Below are positions 11,657-22,733 of a DNA stretch of 64,000 bases, in pieces. The number at the start of each line of letters is the position of its first letter. The stretch's first letter is position 1. The notes under the pieces are model-generated. The model saw nothing but the letters and a program-made list of their open reading frames with translations. It had not been told where the DNA came from and ran no database searches. The DNA is from Bugulina stolonifera. Taxonomy: Eukaryota > Bryozoa > Gymnolaemata > Cheilostomatida > Bugulidae. The stretch lies in the NCBI GenBank assembly GCA_935421135.1, contig OW285187.1, positions 17,608,429-17,672,428 on the forward strand, in the 5' to 3' direction. Made by a program: the position numbers and the translations under genes.

Positions 11657-12935
11657 ATGTCAAAACAAAGGAGACTGGAAAGTTTTTTTACTACTGCTGC
11701 TAGGCCTACTACTACTGCTAGTAGGTCAGAATTAGAGTAAGTATTCTATTGACTCACTAAAGACAGCACAAAATTAAAAATATTAAAAGAATTTCCCGAA
11801 TTTAATTGAATAAAAAACGGTATATTAATATTTGCATAAACAATTAAATTATTTTATTTATTGTTGCTATTTTGATTCTATGTAGTTGAAAATGATTGTA
11901 TTTTGCAGTGATGCACTAAGTGATTGTACTGCCATCAACCATTTTCAATCATTTATGGACAAACTGTCAGTTTATATTCTATGTCACCTAAAGACCAGAG
12001 GGAGTTGGCTGCTGCTGCAGAAGCACTTGAGATGGAGGTGCTTAAGATTGGAAAAGTGTTCAGCTGGAACAATTATAAAGCACTGCATCGGCACGAAGAA
12101 GCAGCTGCTGACACACTTAGATCATCCTCTGAGAGAACCCAGTTTCAAGGCTTAGCAGACCAGATATCATCACTACCCTTCGTTAGAAATCTGGCCCTAA
12201 TGTTTGATGTTCTCACAGAGCTGTCAGCACTCTCTAGAATTGCAGAACAACAATATTGACATTAGGTCAGCTCATAGGAAAACTACTCTCACACGTTAAG
12301 TTTTTGTGGCTTTGAAAGAGAAAGATGGTAAGCATGAAAAACTTGTGGATTCATGTAACTGCAAGTTTCAGGATGTAAAGCTCACAGAGCATCTAAGAGG
12401 TACCTCTCTGATTAATAGAGCACAGTTCATACAGTCAATCATAAATACAATTGATGAACGGATGTTTACTAGTGTTTCTCGTAGAGGTGCCAGCAACAGC
12501 AATATAACCAAGCAATTGATGACATGAAAGTATTGGATAAGATTAATTGGAAAGATGATGTGTTGGATGATCCAACTTTTGCTGATGAGGCTATTACCAG
12601 ATTGTGTGCCATGTTTTGTGTAGATGTGCAGTCAACAGTAAGAGCATTTTGGGAATATGCCTTTGCTGGAGGTGATGAGGCTCTAAAGAGTGGATTCACC
12701 GGCTTAATTCAGGCGACTCAGCATGTTCCCATTCAAACGGCAGTGTGAGCGTGGCTTTAATGCAATGAATGGAATATTAACGCTGCAGAGAGCGTCCATG
12801 TCAATTCAGCGGCTAAGAGACTGTTTGTTTGTTTACACCACTGGCCCTCCACTGAGTCTTTTGAGTCATCTAGCTGATGACAATATAAATTTAAGTGGAC
12901 TTGTCTATCCTGTCCAGTTTTGTGCATGTGCATAG
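11657..12935 (+). pseudogene. hAT transposase relic (ZMYM/KIAA1586-like type)
   Basis: A first exon, 11657-11736, reads MSKQRRLESFFTTAARPT and ends at a good donor (gtaagt); this is the usual start of such proteins. After an intron of about 150 bases, broken frames give ELAAAAEALEMEVLKIGKV, then SLPFVRNLALMFDVLTELSA, the helical region found in KIAA1586-like hAT proteins. Later frames give AFWEYAFAGGDEALKSG and finally the hAT C-terminal dimerisation block: HVPIQTAV, CERGFNAMNGI and LFVYTTGPPLS. At least three frameshifts separate these blocks and the catalytic region is not recognisable. It is a dead copy of an autonomous hAT element, probably not the parent of 9263-10765, which has a BED-type N-terminus. 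Confidence 0.7.
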
Positions 12936-14057
12936 TGTAAATAGTGTAGAGATGGTTGTACCTACATCCGCAACTTCGAATCTTGGTGGAATAGAGGTGA
13001 TTGATCAGTGTCAACTTTTTACATATATGTTGTGCTCACATTTATTCTATTCCACTAAAATTAAAAATGTCTGAGGTAAATATATTCAGTTCTACACCAT
13101 CTACTTGAGAGTGCACATGTATGAAACTGAACAGAATAGATAAGTCAACTTAAACTTATATTACTTCAATTATCATTATTATATATTTATGCTCAACTAT
13201 GCTATACCACAAATGTATGAGGTAGTGTAGGGCATTATAATATCCATTTTAATTTTGTTTACATCCTTCAAAGTGTATCTTTTATAGATATTATTGTTAT
13301 AGTTCATTGTAAAATGTAAATAAATTGTGCAATGAATGTAATTAGAAATTTTGGTTTGAGGGTATACAGTGTTATATTGTGGAATATTAAAATAGTCACA
13401 TGTAGCTTCCTTGACTATGCCCAAATGTTCCTAGTTTGTCAACTACTAAATTTAAAGCACAAAGGAGGCAGTTTATGCATGGGCACTCATAACTGTTGCT
13501 AAAGTTAATATTTTTCAACTGCAATGTATTTTATCTGTCATGTCAATAATAATTGGGAGAGGACAACTTCAACAATGGGTTATGAGTGCCCATGACGTTG
13601 TCTTGCACACTTGTGAAAGTCAAACACAGGATTCTGGATATTAATGGTACCCCATCACATGTGATGGTCAGCATTAATTTAGTCCCTTCGCTCAATACTT
13701 GTTGGTATGGTCTTGTCTTTGATTTTGAGTTGAGTTTATCTGTTGAAACCTGGTATATTAAGACAGCTGGGTGAGTGTGTGAACACTTTTGCAATTGGTT
13801 TTTGAAGGGCTTTTAGGCACTGAAATCACTCTTAGGGCTAATCCATTATGTATACAAGTTCTTAGGTTACACTCGTCGATTGTGACAAGTTATGGTCTGG
13901 AATATCAGTTAACATTGAAACCATTGGATGTTACGTTATCACTGTCTTATTAATTTTGAACATATGTTTTGGATTATGCTATACAGCGCAGTGCACAAGC
14001 TAATAATTTACTGTGACGCGATCAAACTGTGATTGATATTAGTGGTAGTAGCGGAAG
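12936..14057. other. Intergenic, no gene seen
   Basis: No coding signature. A short inverted repeat, gggcactcataac at about 13479 and gttatgagtgccc at about 13579, brackets roughly 100 bases and may be a tiny hairpin element. Confidence 0.3.
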
Positions 14058-14218
14058 ATGGATCAACCTCGTGTTATCAAATTTGGTTTCAAAAATTTCA
14101 AACAGCTGAAAGATAAACGTACGGCTACTTGTTTGTTTTGTTGTGCTGATATTTCAGACAATGTCACCACTACTTCAAATTTTAAAAAGCATCTGCGATG
14201 TAAAAAAACATCCTGATA
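14058..14218 (+). pseudogene. BED zinc-finger fragment
   Basis: From the ATG the frame reads MDQPRVIKFGFKNFKQLKDK, then ATCLFCCADISD (CxxC) and SNFKKHLRC. A run of seven A residues shifts the frame just before the expected second His (KKHPDK is present in another frame). This is the zinc-binding start of a hAT-type transposase or a ZBED-like gene. Nothing recognisable follows; the pogo-type MITE starts 64 bases later. It is a relic of one exon. Confidence 0.5.
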
Positions 14219-14281
14219 AATAGGTGGTCCTATACTATATTAAATTATAATTTTTAACTTATTATTATTATTATATTATTA

Positions 14282-14853
14282 CAGTGGAACTTGGATAACT
14301 CAGACTTCAGCGGACCAGCAAAAATGGTCTGAGTTATGAGAAGTTTGAGTTAGGTGATCATATATAAAGATAGTATTAATTCCTGCACAGCCACTGAGGA
14401 ATACAGTATAGGTCTAATAAACATATGATAAATGATAAATAAAAGATGAAAGGATCATGTAGGCCTTACAGCATAGACAAAAGAGTAGTGAATGTGAAAT
14501 TATTTAGTAAACAATTCGTAATAGTCGTTGGCTTTCACTGGAAATATTGAGGATGTCTACTTGTTTGTACAAGTGTTTAGCATAATTAGCTAAGCTAGGC
14601 CCATCATAGGTTTAAAAATAGCCATTGCTGTAGCCCAAAAGCTATAGGAAATAATAATTTTATGGAAGGCTGCTTTATAATCCAGTAGTTTATTACTATT
14701 CGGAACCTGGCTTGCAAGAAATTGTTCGAGTTAGAGTAGTAAAGTCTGAGTTATCTAAAGCCAATTATCATTGCCCAGGCTGGGACCTTGTGGGGGAGGC
14801 TGAGTTATCCAATTATCTGAGTTATGCTAGGCCGAGTTATCCAAGTTCCACTG
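14282..14853. mobile_element. Pogo/Tigger-type MITE with TA duplication
   Basis: The two ends form a perfect 20-bp inverted repeat, CAGTGGAACTTGGATAACTC, flanked by TA on both sides (14280-14281 and 14854-14855). The CAGTGGAACyTTGG-like end is typical of the pogo/Tigger branch of Tc1/mariner. The 572-bp interior repeats gagttat/ataactc words and has no coding frame. A related but different MITE lies at 29761-30198, and a decayed DDE_1 transposase of the right class lies at 17.5 kb. Confidence 0.8.
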
Positions 14854-16354
14854 TACAATCATTATTTATCATTACATTACTATAATATTATTACCATTAC
14901 ATTAGGTGCATTCGTCGGGTGACAGACGTCTATAATTAGTAACAAAGTAGACACCTACGCTAATGCATGTAGGGCGAATGCGTTCACGCTCGTGTTGACA
15001 TAAAAACCATTATTCATAAATATAGACGACCAAATTCAAGTAACACCATAGACATGCTCAGAGTTGACATCGAATAGTAAGCTTTGTAGCGTTGCGTCAA
15101 GGTGGCAGACGGTTGCTAGGTGATATTTTAATAAGAGATCGCCGCTGCTGCAACTACTAAACTGCTGTAGTAACTAATACTAGTTCTGATGGCTAACAGA
15201 CATACATTCACTGTTCCCTTTCTACATGATAGTAAGTCATACACTAGTAAGTATACTTAAATCATCTATGTGAATTTCTTCGCTAGTCGAACATTTAAAA
15301 ATAAATGTGAATCAATCAATCGATCGCCCACTTGTTCAACATTAAATTACTCACTCACTGACTTAATCAGTCACTCATTCACTTGATCATCACTCAATCA
15401 TTTATTCATTGTTGAAAAAATGATCAATGTGACTAACCAACTTACTGACCCTATCAGTTATTTAATGGATCTTTTCTCCTGACTCAATCACTAGTTATTA
15501 TTATTGAGAAATTCAGTAAATTTATCACTCATTCAATCACGAATGAATAGTCATAATAATTACATTGTATATTTCAATCAATAATAATGATTATTATTCT
15601 TGTACATTAACTTAAGTAGCTCGCTAACAGACCCAATAACTTATTTTATTCCTAATTTTTTCACAAATTACACTCACTTCATCAATCACACGATCAACTT
15701 GTTCAATTAATTAATCAATCACCCACTCACTCTCTTTATTGACTTTGACGGTAAATGGAAATTTCGAAAATGTTAGTTAGAAACAGGACATTCTGCAAAC
15801 ATAATTTTGTTTAGAAAACACTTATTTCCAAACTGTAGTTTACATTAAGAAGAAAGAAACTCACAGATAGTAAATTATTTTTAGTAGTAGTAGTAAAAAC
15901 GAAAAAATATAACATTGGAAATAAAAACTAATTGAAAGCTAAGGTTTGGGGTTTAGATTTTCTAAATGGTTGTTTCTAATTGACATTTTTGAACAGTCGT
16001 GAGTTTGACTTTCACTCTAACTGGTCTCAGAATTATTAAAATCTAGAAATAGAAGTAATAAGTAGATTCTGTTTTATTTACAGAACTGAATGATGTTCAA
16101 GAACACAGTACTGATGTCGTCCAAACCTGGCGCAGTGATGCACATGGTAAGTGTTATTATTGTACAGGTAGCTACTAATATGAGTCTAATAACGTTTAAA
16201 TAGTACACATTTCTCATCGACTCTTGTCTAAATAGTTGTGTGACTGGTTTTTAGAATGTAGTACTTCCACAAGGTAAGCTTTGTTAAAATTTTGTTTATT
16301 TCATTATTACACTTGTGTGTTTAATGTTTGCATTGTTTTATATATTATGAAGTG
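14854..16354. repeat. Intergenic DNA with cryptic tcactcaat-type simple repeat
   Basis: About 15340-15740 is a degenerate simple repeat built from words such as tcactcac, cactcaat and caatca, with scattered units of 4 bases. The rest is AT-rich and has no recognisable gene. A possible small exon at 16084-16147 (acceptor tttacag, donor gtaagt, frame LNDVQEHSTDVVQTW) cannot be joined in phase to the AT-hook exon downstream. Confidence 0.4.
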
Positions 16355-16604
16355 TAATGCAACATTCACACTGCCGTTTATACCAACTACTAGTGGCGAG
16401 CGGCCAACGCTAACCACCATGTGGTTAACTATTACTATACTATAGCTGGTACGTGTTAGTTAGCGGCGGGGGTTAAAGTTCAGCATGTTGAACTCGTTGA
16501 CCCCTACCGCTCACTGGAGTATGTCACTATATAATGTAGTTGTGGTTAGCGTTGGCCGCTCGCCGCTAGTAGTTGGTATAAACGGCAGTGTGAATGTAGC
16601 ATTA
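16355..16604. mobile_element. Foldback MITE with about 63-bp arms
   Basis: The 250-bp unit is nearly a palindrome: the left arm starts taatgcaacattcacactgc and the right arm is its reverse complement with about two mismatches, both running about 63 bases to gctaaccac. The centre is about 125 bases. If the outer ta on each side is read as a TA target duplication, it fits Tc1/mariner-type MITEs; other superfamilies are not excluded. It sits 37 bases upstream of the AT-hook exon. Confidence 0.7.
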
Positions 16605-16641
16605 GGCATCTGATTTTAGTATACTAATTCTATATTTCCAG

Positions 16642-17531
16642 TTTGATAAACGTCACAGAAAAAAGAGAGCGGGAAGACCAAAGGGTTGCAAGAATAGTCA
16701 ACCAAGAAAGCCAAGAGGTACTAGCCAATCAATACATTTTCTAGATCAAGCCTCCATAACTTAATAATATAGTTTACTTCATGCTTTCTTTGGTACCATA
16801 CATGTAGTTATTATGCTGCGGTCCTTTTATCAGTGCCAATATAATATTATCTTTAGCCATGAAACGTAGTAGCAGTGAAGCTGATTTAGAGGTGACACCT
16901 AAGAAAATCGCAGTGAGTGCTTCATCTACTGAGGTATCAGAGGCCAATAGCCCAAGTGCATCTGGCAGCACACCTAGCAGCTCTAGCACTGAGCTGTGCA
17001 AGAACAAATTCGAAGTGGATTACATTCCCAATGGTGAGTTAATTTTCCTTAGTGGGTTTCGCTGATGATATAATTTATATTCTGCTTATAAGGCTAAATA
17101 CTTTGTAAGTGTTATAGAACACTGATATTTTCTCTTAAGGTGAAGAAAATGATAACAATGAAGTGGATACTGATGGGTGGAGTGCAGATGCCATAAAAGC
17201 TCTTTGCAACCTTCACATACCAAAACTAACTTCATATAATAGCGGTGATATGGCAGGTAAACGCAAATACTGGAAGAACCTTTGCAATGAGTTAAAAGGA
17301 CAAGGGTTTAAAAGTGAACTGTTTTCATCCAGTGAAAAAGTGTCAAGAAAGTGGAGATACATCTTTGGACAATACAACAAGGTCAAAGACAACAACGGGA
17401 AAACGGGCCGCAGTAGGTTAACATTCAAACATTATGACATTATGCATGAAGTATTTTGTGATACAAACGCGGATAATTTGGTAACTGAGCCAAAGTTTGT
17501 TGAGCCTAACCAAGAAGTTGGATTTGGCTGA
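16642..17531 (+). CDS. AT-hook plus Myb/SANT-like DNA-binding protein (partial 5' end)
   Basis: Three exons join in phase through GT-AG borders: 16642-16717, 16857-17033 and 17140-17531. Exon A encodes KKRAGRPKGCKNSQ, an AT-hook-like basic segment with the GRPKG core. Exon B gives MKRSSSEADLEVTPKK and a Ser-rich linker. Exon C carries a Myb/SANT-like domain: GWSADAIKALCNLHIPKL, then KRKYWKNLCNEL, then SRKWRYIFGQYNKVKDN and LTFKHYDIMHEVF. The frame stops at 17531. The 5' start is unresolved; the ATG at 16859 could serve alone. There are no internal stops, so it may be a live gene. Such proteins are common accessory or domesticated products of DNA transposons; the decayed pogo transposase begins at once downstream, but a functional link is only inference. 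Confidence 0.5.
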
Positions 17532-17532
17532 A

Positions 17533-18660
17533 AAAATATATTGCAACTTCAGAAAGACAAATACTAGTGACTCTTGTAGGATGCACCAATGCTACAGGCG
17601 GTTCTATGCCACACTTTATGATCTGGCCTAGTGTTCATTTTCGAGTCAAGAGTCGATGCTTAATGACACTGTTCCTAGCTCTGGTGGTGCAGCGCATCCA
17701 ACAGCTTAGATGAATAGAAATTGATTCAAGCAGTGACTGGAAAATTTTGTGAAGTACAGTATACAAGATGATTCAAAGACAAACCTGTCTTTTTACTAGT
17801 GGACAATCACTATAGCCATATTTCCATTAACATAACTGACAATTAAAAAATAGAATCACATCCTTGGCATTGCCTCCACAGTGCAGTCATAAACACCGGC
17901 CATTAAATGTAACAGTCGGTCCTACAATGAAGCATGCAGTCGTTGGATCCAATCCAAGCCATATTATCTCCATATATATCTTCCTTTTTATGTTAATGAC
18001 CGCCCTGATCCGAATGTAAGTGCCCATACCACGTTAAATTTTAATGAGAGCAAACATACTCCACTACTACCTACTCTACAGAAGGGTCAGCCAGTTCTGT
18101 CATCGCCACAAAACAGAATATTACCCCCCAGATGTGCAACCCTAAACATGAAAAGGGTAAGACCTTGATATTAACCGACACACCTTTTAAGCTTCAGAAA
18201 GATTCAAGTAAGGTAAAGAAAAAACAAATGCAGAAAACTGCTTCACATTTTAGAAACCTTTGAGGGCGAAGATGAGGAAGTTTTCGCAAAGCAACTACAT
18301 GAAGAAGACAGCTATTCTGATGAGATGGCTTCTGCAGATGATTTCTATCCATCTTCCAACAACACTGCTGCTAATAATATTTTAAGGGTGCCTATGTTCT
18401 TGTAAAATTTGAGTGAATAAAAATAACCAACACTTTGTAGGAGAAGTACGAACACATGGCGCTACAAGCACAGTTCCGTTCTACAAAATTATCAAGGGCT
18501 CAGTCGTCACCTTTATCAAACCGGCCAAGGCACACACATGTGAAGTTGACAACACAGACATTATAATAACTCTGCCACCTCCTTAGCAGACTGGAGGGAC
18601 AAAGAGGCTTTCAGAAAGAATGTCCTTCTATACTGATCTAGAAAGATGTGTAACTATTTA
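17533..18660 (+). pseudogene. Pogo/Tigger DDE_1 transposase relic
   Basis: Frames in order spell the C-terminal two thirds of a DDE_1 transposase. ERQILVTLVGCTNATGGSMP and FMIWPSVHF form the strand before the second Asp; SGGAAHPTA follows. FLLVDNHYSHISI contains the DNHxSH box with the catalytic Asp. LPPQCSHKHRPLNVTV and PTMKHAV follow, where LPPHCSH is the family hallmark. Farther on are LILTDTPFKLQKDSSK, an acidic stretch EGEDEEVFAKQLHEEDS, and the C-terminal module AYVLVKFE, HFVGEVRTHG and TKRLSERMSFYTDLE. Many stops and frame changes show it is inactive. The N-terminal HTH/CENP-B part is not recognisable upstream. Confidence 0.7.
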
Positions 18661-19202
18661 TTTGGGGGATTTTAGCACTAATAATGATCATAATTTCTGT
18701 TGTAGATTATTCCTTTACATTCCAAATGTACATGTACAACCAAGTTTTTTGAAGAAAATAACCAATCATACTCTAAACATATAGTCTCAATTTACCTTGA
18801 CCTTTGTCCCACTGTACCCCATATAGGGACCAGAGTGTGACAGTTGACAACCCTACATAAAATTTACATTAACAAAAATTGGCAATCGCTGAAACATTTT
18901 TACTAAGAATTTATATTGAAAACAAAAGAAGGCATGTTTTAAAAGAAATTCCAAGCATTCATTAAAAAATCTCAGCCAAACTGGAAAATGTAAATTTTGT
19001 CCTAATGTAATTACACTGCTACATCCATATGCTTACTCTCAAAAACCATTACAATGTAAAAATTATGTATTCGGCTACTTGTTTGCAGTAAATATTACAT
19101 GTACATTGTACATGAGATGATCATAAATACTTGATGTGTATAAGTGTTCCGATCATTATAAGTAATGTAATGTCTCCATGAAACTACATTTAATATCGTC
19201 AG
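18661..19202. other. No gene seen
   Basis: AT-rich DNA without coding signature, between the pogo relic and the older DUF7869-like relic. Confidence 0.4.
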
Positions 19203-20016
19203 TCGCAGAAGGAAGACGGAGCTGCAGTTGAACTAGGGAGAATAGTAAGAAGCGTTGATTTGCAGAAGGTTGTAATGCTACGACGTCTTCCTGGATTCAA
19301 ATCAGCCTGCTTTACTCGACAATTTGTGACTTTTCAGCATACCATTCCTCTGATCAAAAAGTACTGCCAGAACAATCAGGTATTATCAATACTATGGTAC
19401 GAAGCAGCATCTGGTAGAAAAGCGGAAGTCATTGCATCAGTGGTCATCAAGGCAGTTGAACAAGATAGACTTTGATGATATAATATATTACATGGACAAC
19501 TGTGCGGGCCAAAACAAGAATTACGCACTCTATACGGCTTTCATCGACACCATGAACAGCCCAGTAATAAGAGCTACAGAAATCAAGTCTGAAATACCTG
19601 GAGGCAGGTCATACATTCATGAGTGCTGACAGTCTTCATGCCTCAGTAGAAAGAGAAAAATAATGAAGCGCCGACATAACATCTACGATTTTCCCGACTT
19701 TGTCAAGTGTGTGAAGAGCGCTGGTGTTAGCATCACCAAAATATGCCATTCTGACTTTAAGGCTTAACAGGTGATCAAAGCCTAGTCAAGCTAGGCAAGC
19801 TTGACTGACCACGTATGGCAGACAATACGCTGGCCTAGTTCTCAAACCCCCTAACTGGCTCAAACCATAAAATTTGAGATAAGGGCATAATTCTATATTT
19901 CTCAGTTATCTCTATTGATGTGTGAATTTTTTTCTTTCAAATCTTATTCATTGCTGAGTTATCAATGTTACAAACCAGTCAATTGCCTTTTACCAATGTG
20001 TACTCTCAGTTCTCAA

Positions 20017-20060
20017 ACCATCTAATTGGTCAGCCAATCAAAACAATGCAACTGACCAAT
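20017..20060 (+). promoter_or_regulatory. Clustered CCAAT-type motifs upstream of transposase start
   Basis: Just upstream of the ATG at 20113 the words attggtcagccaatcaaaac and gaccaatcaaataac hold two ccaatc motifs and one inverted copy (attgg) within about 40 bases. This layout resembles CCAAT-box promoters. It lies inside the element, so it would travel with the gene. No TATA box was confirmed. Confidence 0.35.
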
Positions 20061-20112
20061 CAAATAACAATGATGCAGCCTTCTGCACTTCAATACTTTG
20101 TAAATTATTATT

Positions 20113-22733
20113 ATGGAGGGAAATTCAACAAGGCCAAGAACAATGGATGCTGCACAAATATTGGATAAACTTACAAGGTAAATTATTACATTTTGCAACT
20201 ATAGAAAGTGTTTAATTTATCTAGATTTTAGCAAAAATGTAATTTTGTGAAAGCTACAAACAGCATGTAGTTAATACTAGTATTGGTAGTAAAGAATTGG
20301 GTTGTAGTCATTCTGTAGTACTTGCATTGAAAACTTTTTCACATTTAAATCTAACATTGTAGTGAAAGTAAAGGGACTCCCAACAGCAACAATGCAGTGG
20401 TCATGTCACGTAGTTATGCTAACAGTAAAGCTGTGTCTCCTGAATCATCTACTAGCAACAGTGATTTTATAACAACTCCAAGGTGCAACCGACAGCTGCA
20501 ACTGTTATCCAGCTCAACTCCTGAATAGTCGACATCAACACCTCTGCGGGATGCTACTAATGGATACCTGTCTAACTTAGAACAAAGTCAAACCACTGAT
20601 ATGTCTACTACATCTACTGATGATGGTGCTGGAACCATGAATCGATCTAGAAAGCGTAAAAGAAATGAGAAAGAGTGGGCTAAAAATGTAAGATTTATGT
20701 TATTATTTAAACATACTTTTAAGTGTGCTTGGAAACAAAAGTGGATATGCATGCAAAGTCATGTACATTTAGGTACAGTGCCAACCTAACAAATAATAAT
20801 GACTATTGAATTGCTCTATCACCTTGAAAAACTTGAGTATTTTGTTTGCCGGCCTTTTGATCATTAAAAGTTGCATAGTTTGCATGCCAATGGATTGACA
20901 TCACACTTATGTTTATCTAGGTACTAACTCTTGTTTAGACATCAAAATGCAAATTATATAACATGGAATCAAGTTCACGATCTCATGCTCCTAATTTGAA
21001 TAATTTTCATTGCAAAAATTGTCCAAATAATATTGGCAAGTACTATTAGTTCTCTCTAATTTTAGATTCGTCAACGAAAAAGGCAGTGTGGAGAAGAGTA
21101 CACTTCGAGAGATGGGAAACGTCGTCGCCAGAGAACTGTTCAGGTTGTGGACTGTTCTAGATGTGCGTATCGGTGTCAGCACAAAATTACTGACGAGTCT
21201 CGTCAAAAAATATTCAGTTTTTTTTGGCAACAGGGTTGGAACAGCCAACAACATTTTTTTTCGGCAACAACAAAGATGGGAGAAGCTAACAGCAGGAAAA
21301 GAAAGGATTACAAAGGCCAAAGAAAATGCAGTATCAAGTACTTCTTTGAAGTTGAAGGGTCTACTATACAAGTTTGTAAAAAATTTTATCTGAAGACATT
21401 AGATATAGATAAATCCAGAGTGAGTGCATTTCATGACAAACATAAAAATGAAGTGACAAACCAACCAGACATTAAGGAACGCTCTTTCAACGGCAAGCAG
21501 TATTCAACAGAAGCAGTGCAGACTGTTATGAATCACATTGGCAGCTTTCCCAAAGTGGAGTCACATTATTGCCGTAGTGACAGCAGCAGAGAATACTTGG
21601 ACTCAGACTTGAATATAACAAAAATGTATCGACTCTATTACCAAGAGCAACTTGACCAACGGCAGACACCAGTTATGGAATGGAAATATAGGGAAATTTT
21701 TGTGGAAAAGTTCAATCTGTTCTTCCACAAACCAAAGAAGGACAGATGTGACAACTGTGAACGATATCAGCAGAAAAAGATCAATGGCTCAACAATAGAG
21801 GCAGAGGATGTAGAACATGAAATACATAGGAAGCTCGTGATGGCAACACGTGAAGAAAGAAAGCTGGATAGAGAGAATGGCTCAGATGACACACTCGTCA
21901 TTGCATTTGATCTGGAGAACATATTTGCTCTTCCAAAGTGCCAGGTTTCCTCATGTTTCTACAAGAGGAAATTAACAACATATAATCTAACTGCATTTGT
22001 TGAAAAGAGTAAAAAAACCTACTGCAGCATCTGGAATGAGAAACTCTCTGGAAGAAGCGGTAATGACATAGCCAGTGCTCTCATAGCTATTCTTGAAAAG
22101 GTGATGAAGAATCACCCGGAAACCAAGCACATGATATTGTGGTCAGACAGCTGCGTTCCACAGAACCGGAACAGCATAATGTCGTATGCACTACAATACT
22201 TCCTGAAGTCTCATCCAAGTTTAATTAGCATAAAGCAGAAGTATTGTGAGCCTGGACATAGTGCAATACAGGAAATCGACTCTGTGCATAGTGTCATAGA
22301 GAGAGCTCTGCAGCCCCATGATATCTATAGTCCACTGTCTTTGGTTCGTCCTCTCTTTAACATCAAACCAAATCAGATACCAATGGATATCACACTTCTT
22401 ACGCAAAAGCACATTAAGACTTACAGTGATTGCACAAAGGGAGCTCGCTATAATCTGATCCGCTACACCAAAGTCAAGGAGCTAACCTATCACACGGCTA
22501 AGCTAGAGGTGATATCTTCAAGACATAGTTGGGATGAACCTAGGCCAGTTGAAAGTTGTGTAATAAACAAGACACAGACAAGGAATAGCACCTCTAGCAG
22601 AGCCAAGTTCATAAAACCTGCCGAAGACAAGAAAATTGTGACACTCTCTGATGCTAAAATAAAAGATCTAAAATCTATGTTGTCATTCATGTCTACATCT
22701 GACAGAGAGTACATGGAATCTATTATCAACTGA
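20113..22733 (+). pseudogene. DUF7869-like putative transposase, three exons, single nonsense codon
   Basis: Exons 20113-20177, 20363-20687 and 21066-22733 join in phase into 685 codons plus stop. The only defect seen is TAG at 20526-20528 (codon 77), in a Ser/Thr-rich N-terminal region; the next in-frame ATG at 20601 would give 584 aa. Domains: basic RSRKRKRNEKEWAKN, continuing IRQRKRQCGEEYTSRDGKR; a cysteine-rich segment DCSRCAYRCQHKI; YRLYYQEQ; a second cysteine pair DRCDNCERY. The core follows, with three candidate acidic blocks: IAFDLEN (21899), WSDSCVPQNRN (22140) and GHSAIQEIDSVHSVIE (22254). These fit an RNase H-like D/D/E or D/D/D centre, though the triad is inference. The protein family is uncharacterised as far as I know. 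The TIRs around it argue for a cut-and-paste transposase acting on its own ends in the nucleus. Confidence 0.7.

Noticed and set aside
16084..16147. Extra 5' exon of the AT-hook gene
   Set aside because: Its only open frame ends in phase 1 and joining to 16642 creates an immediate stop.
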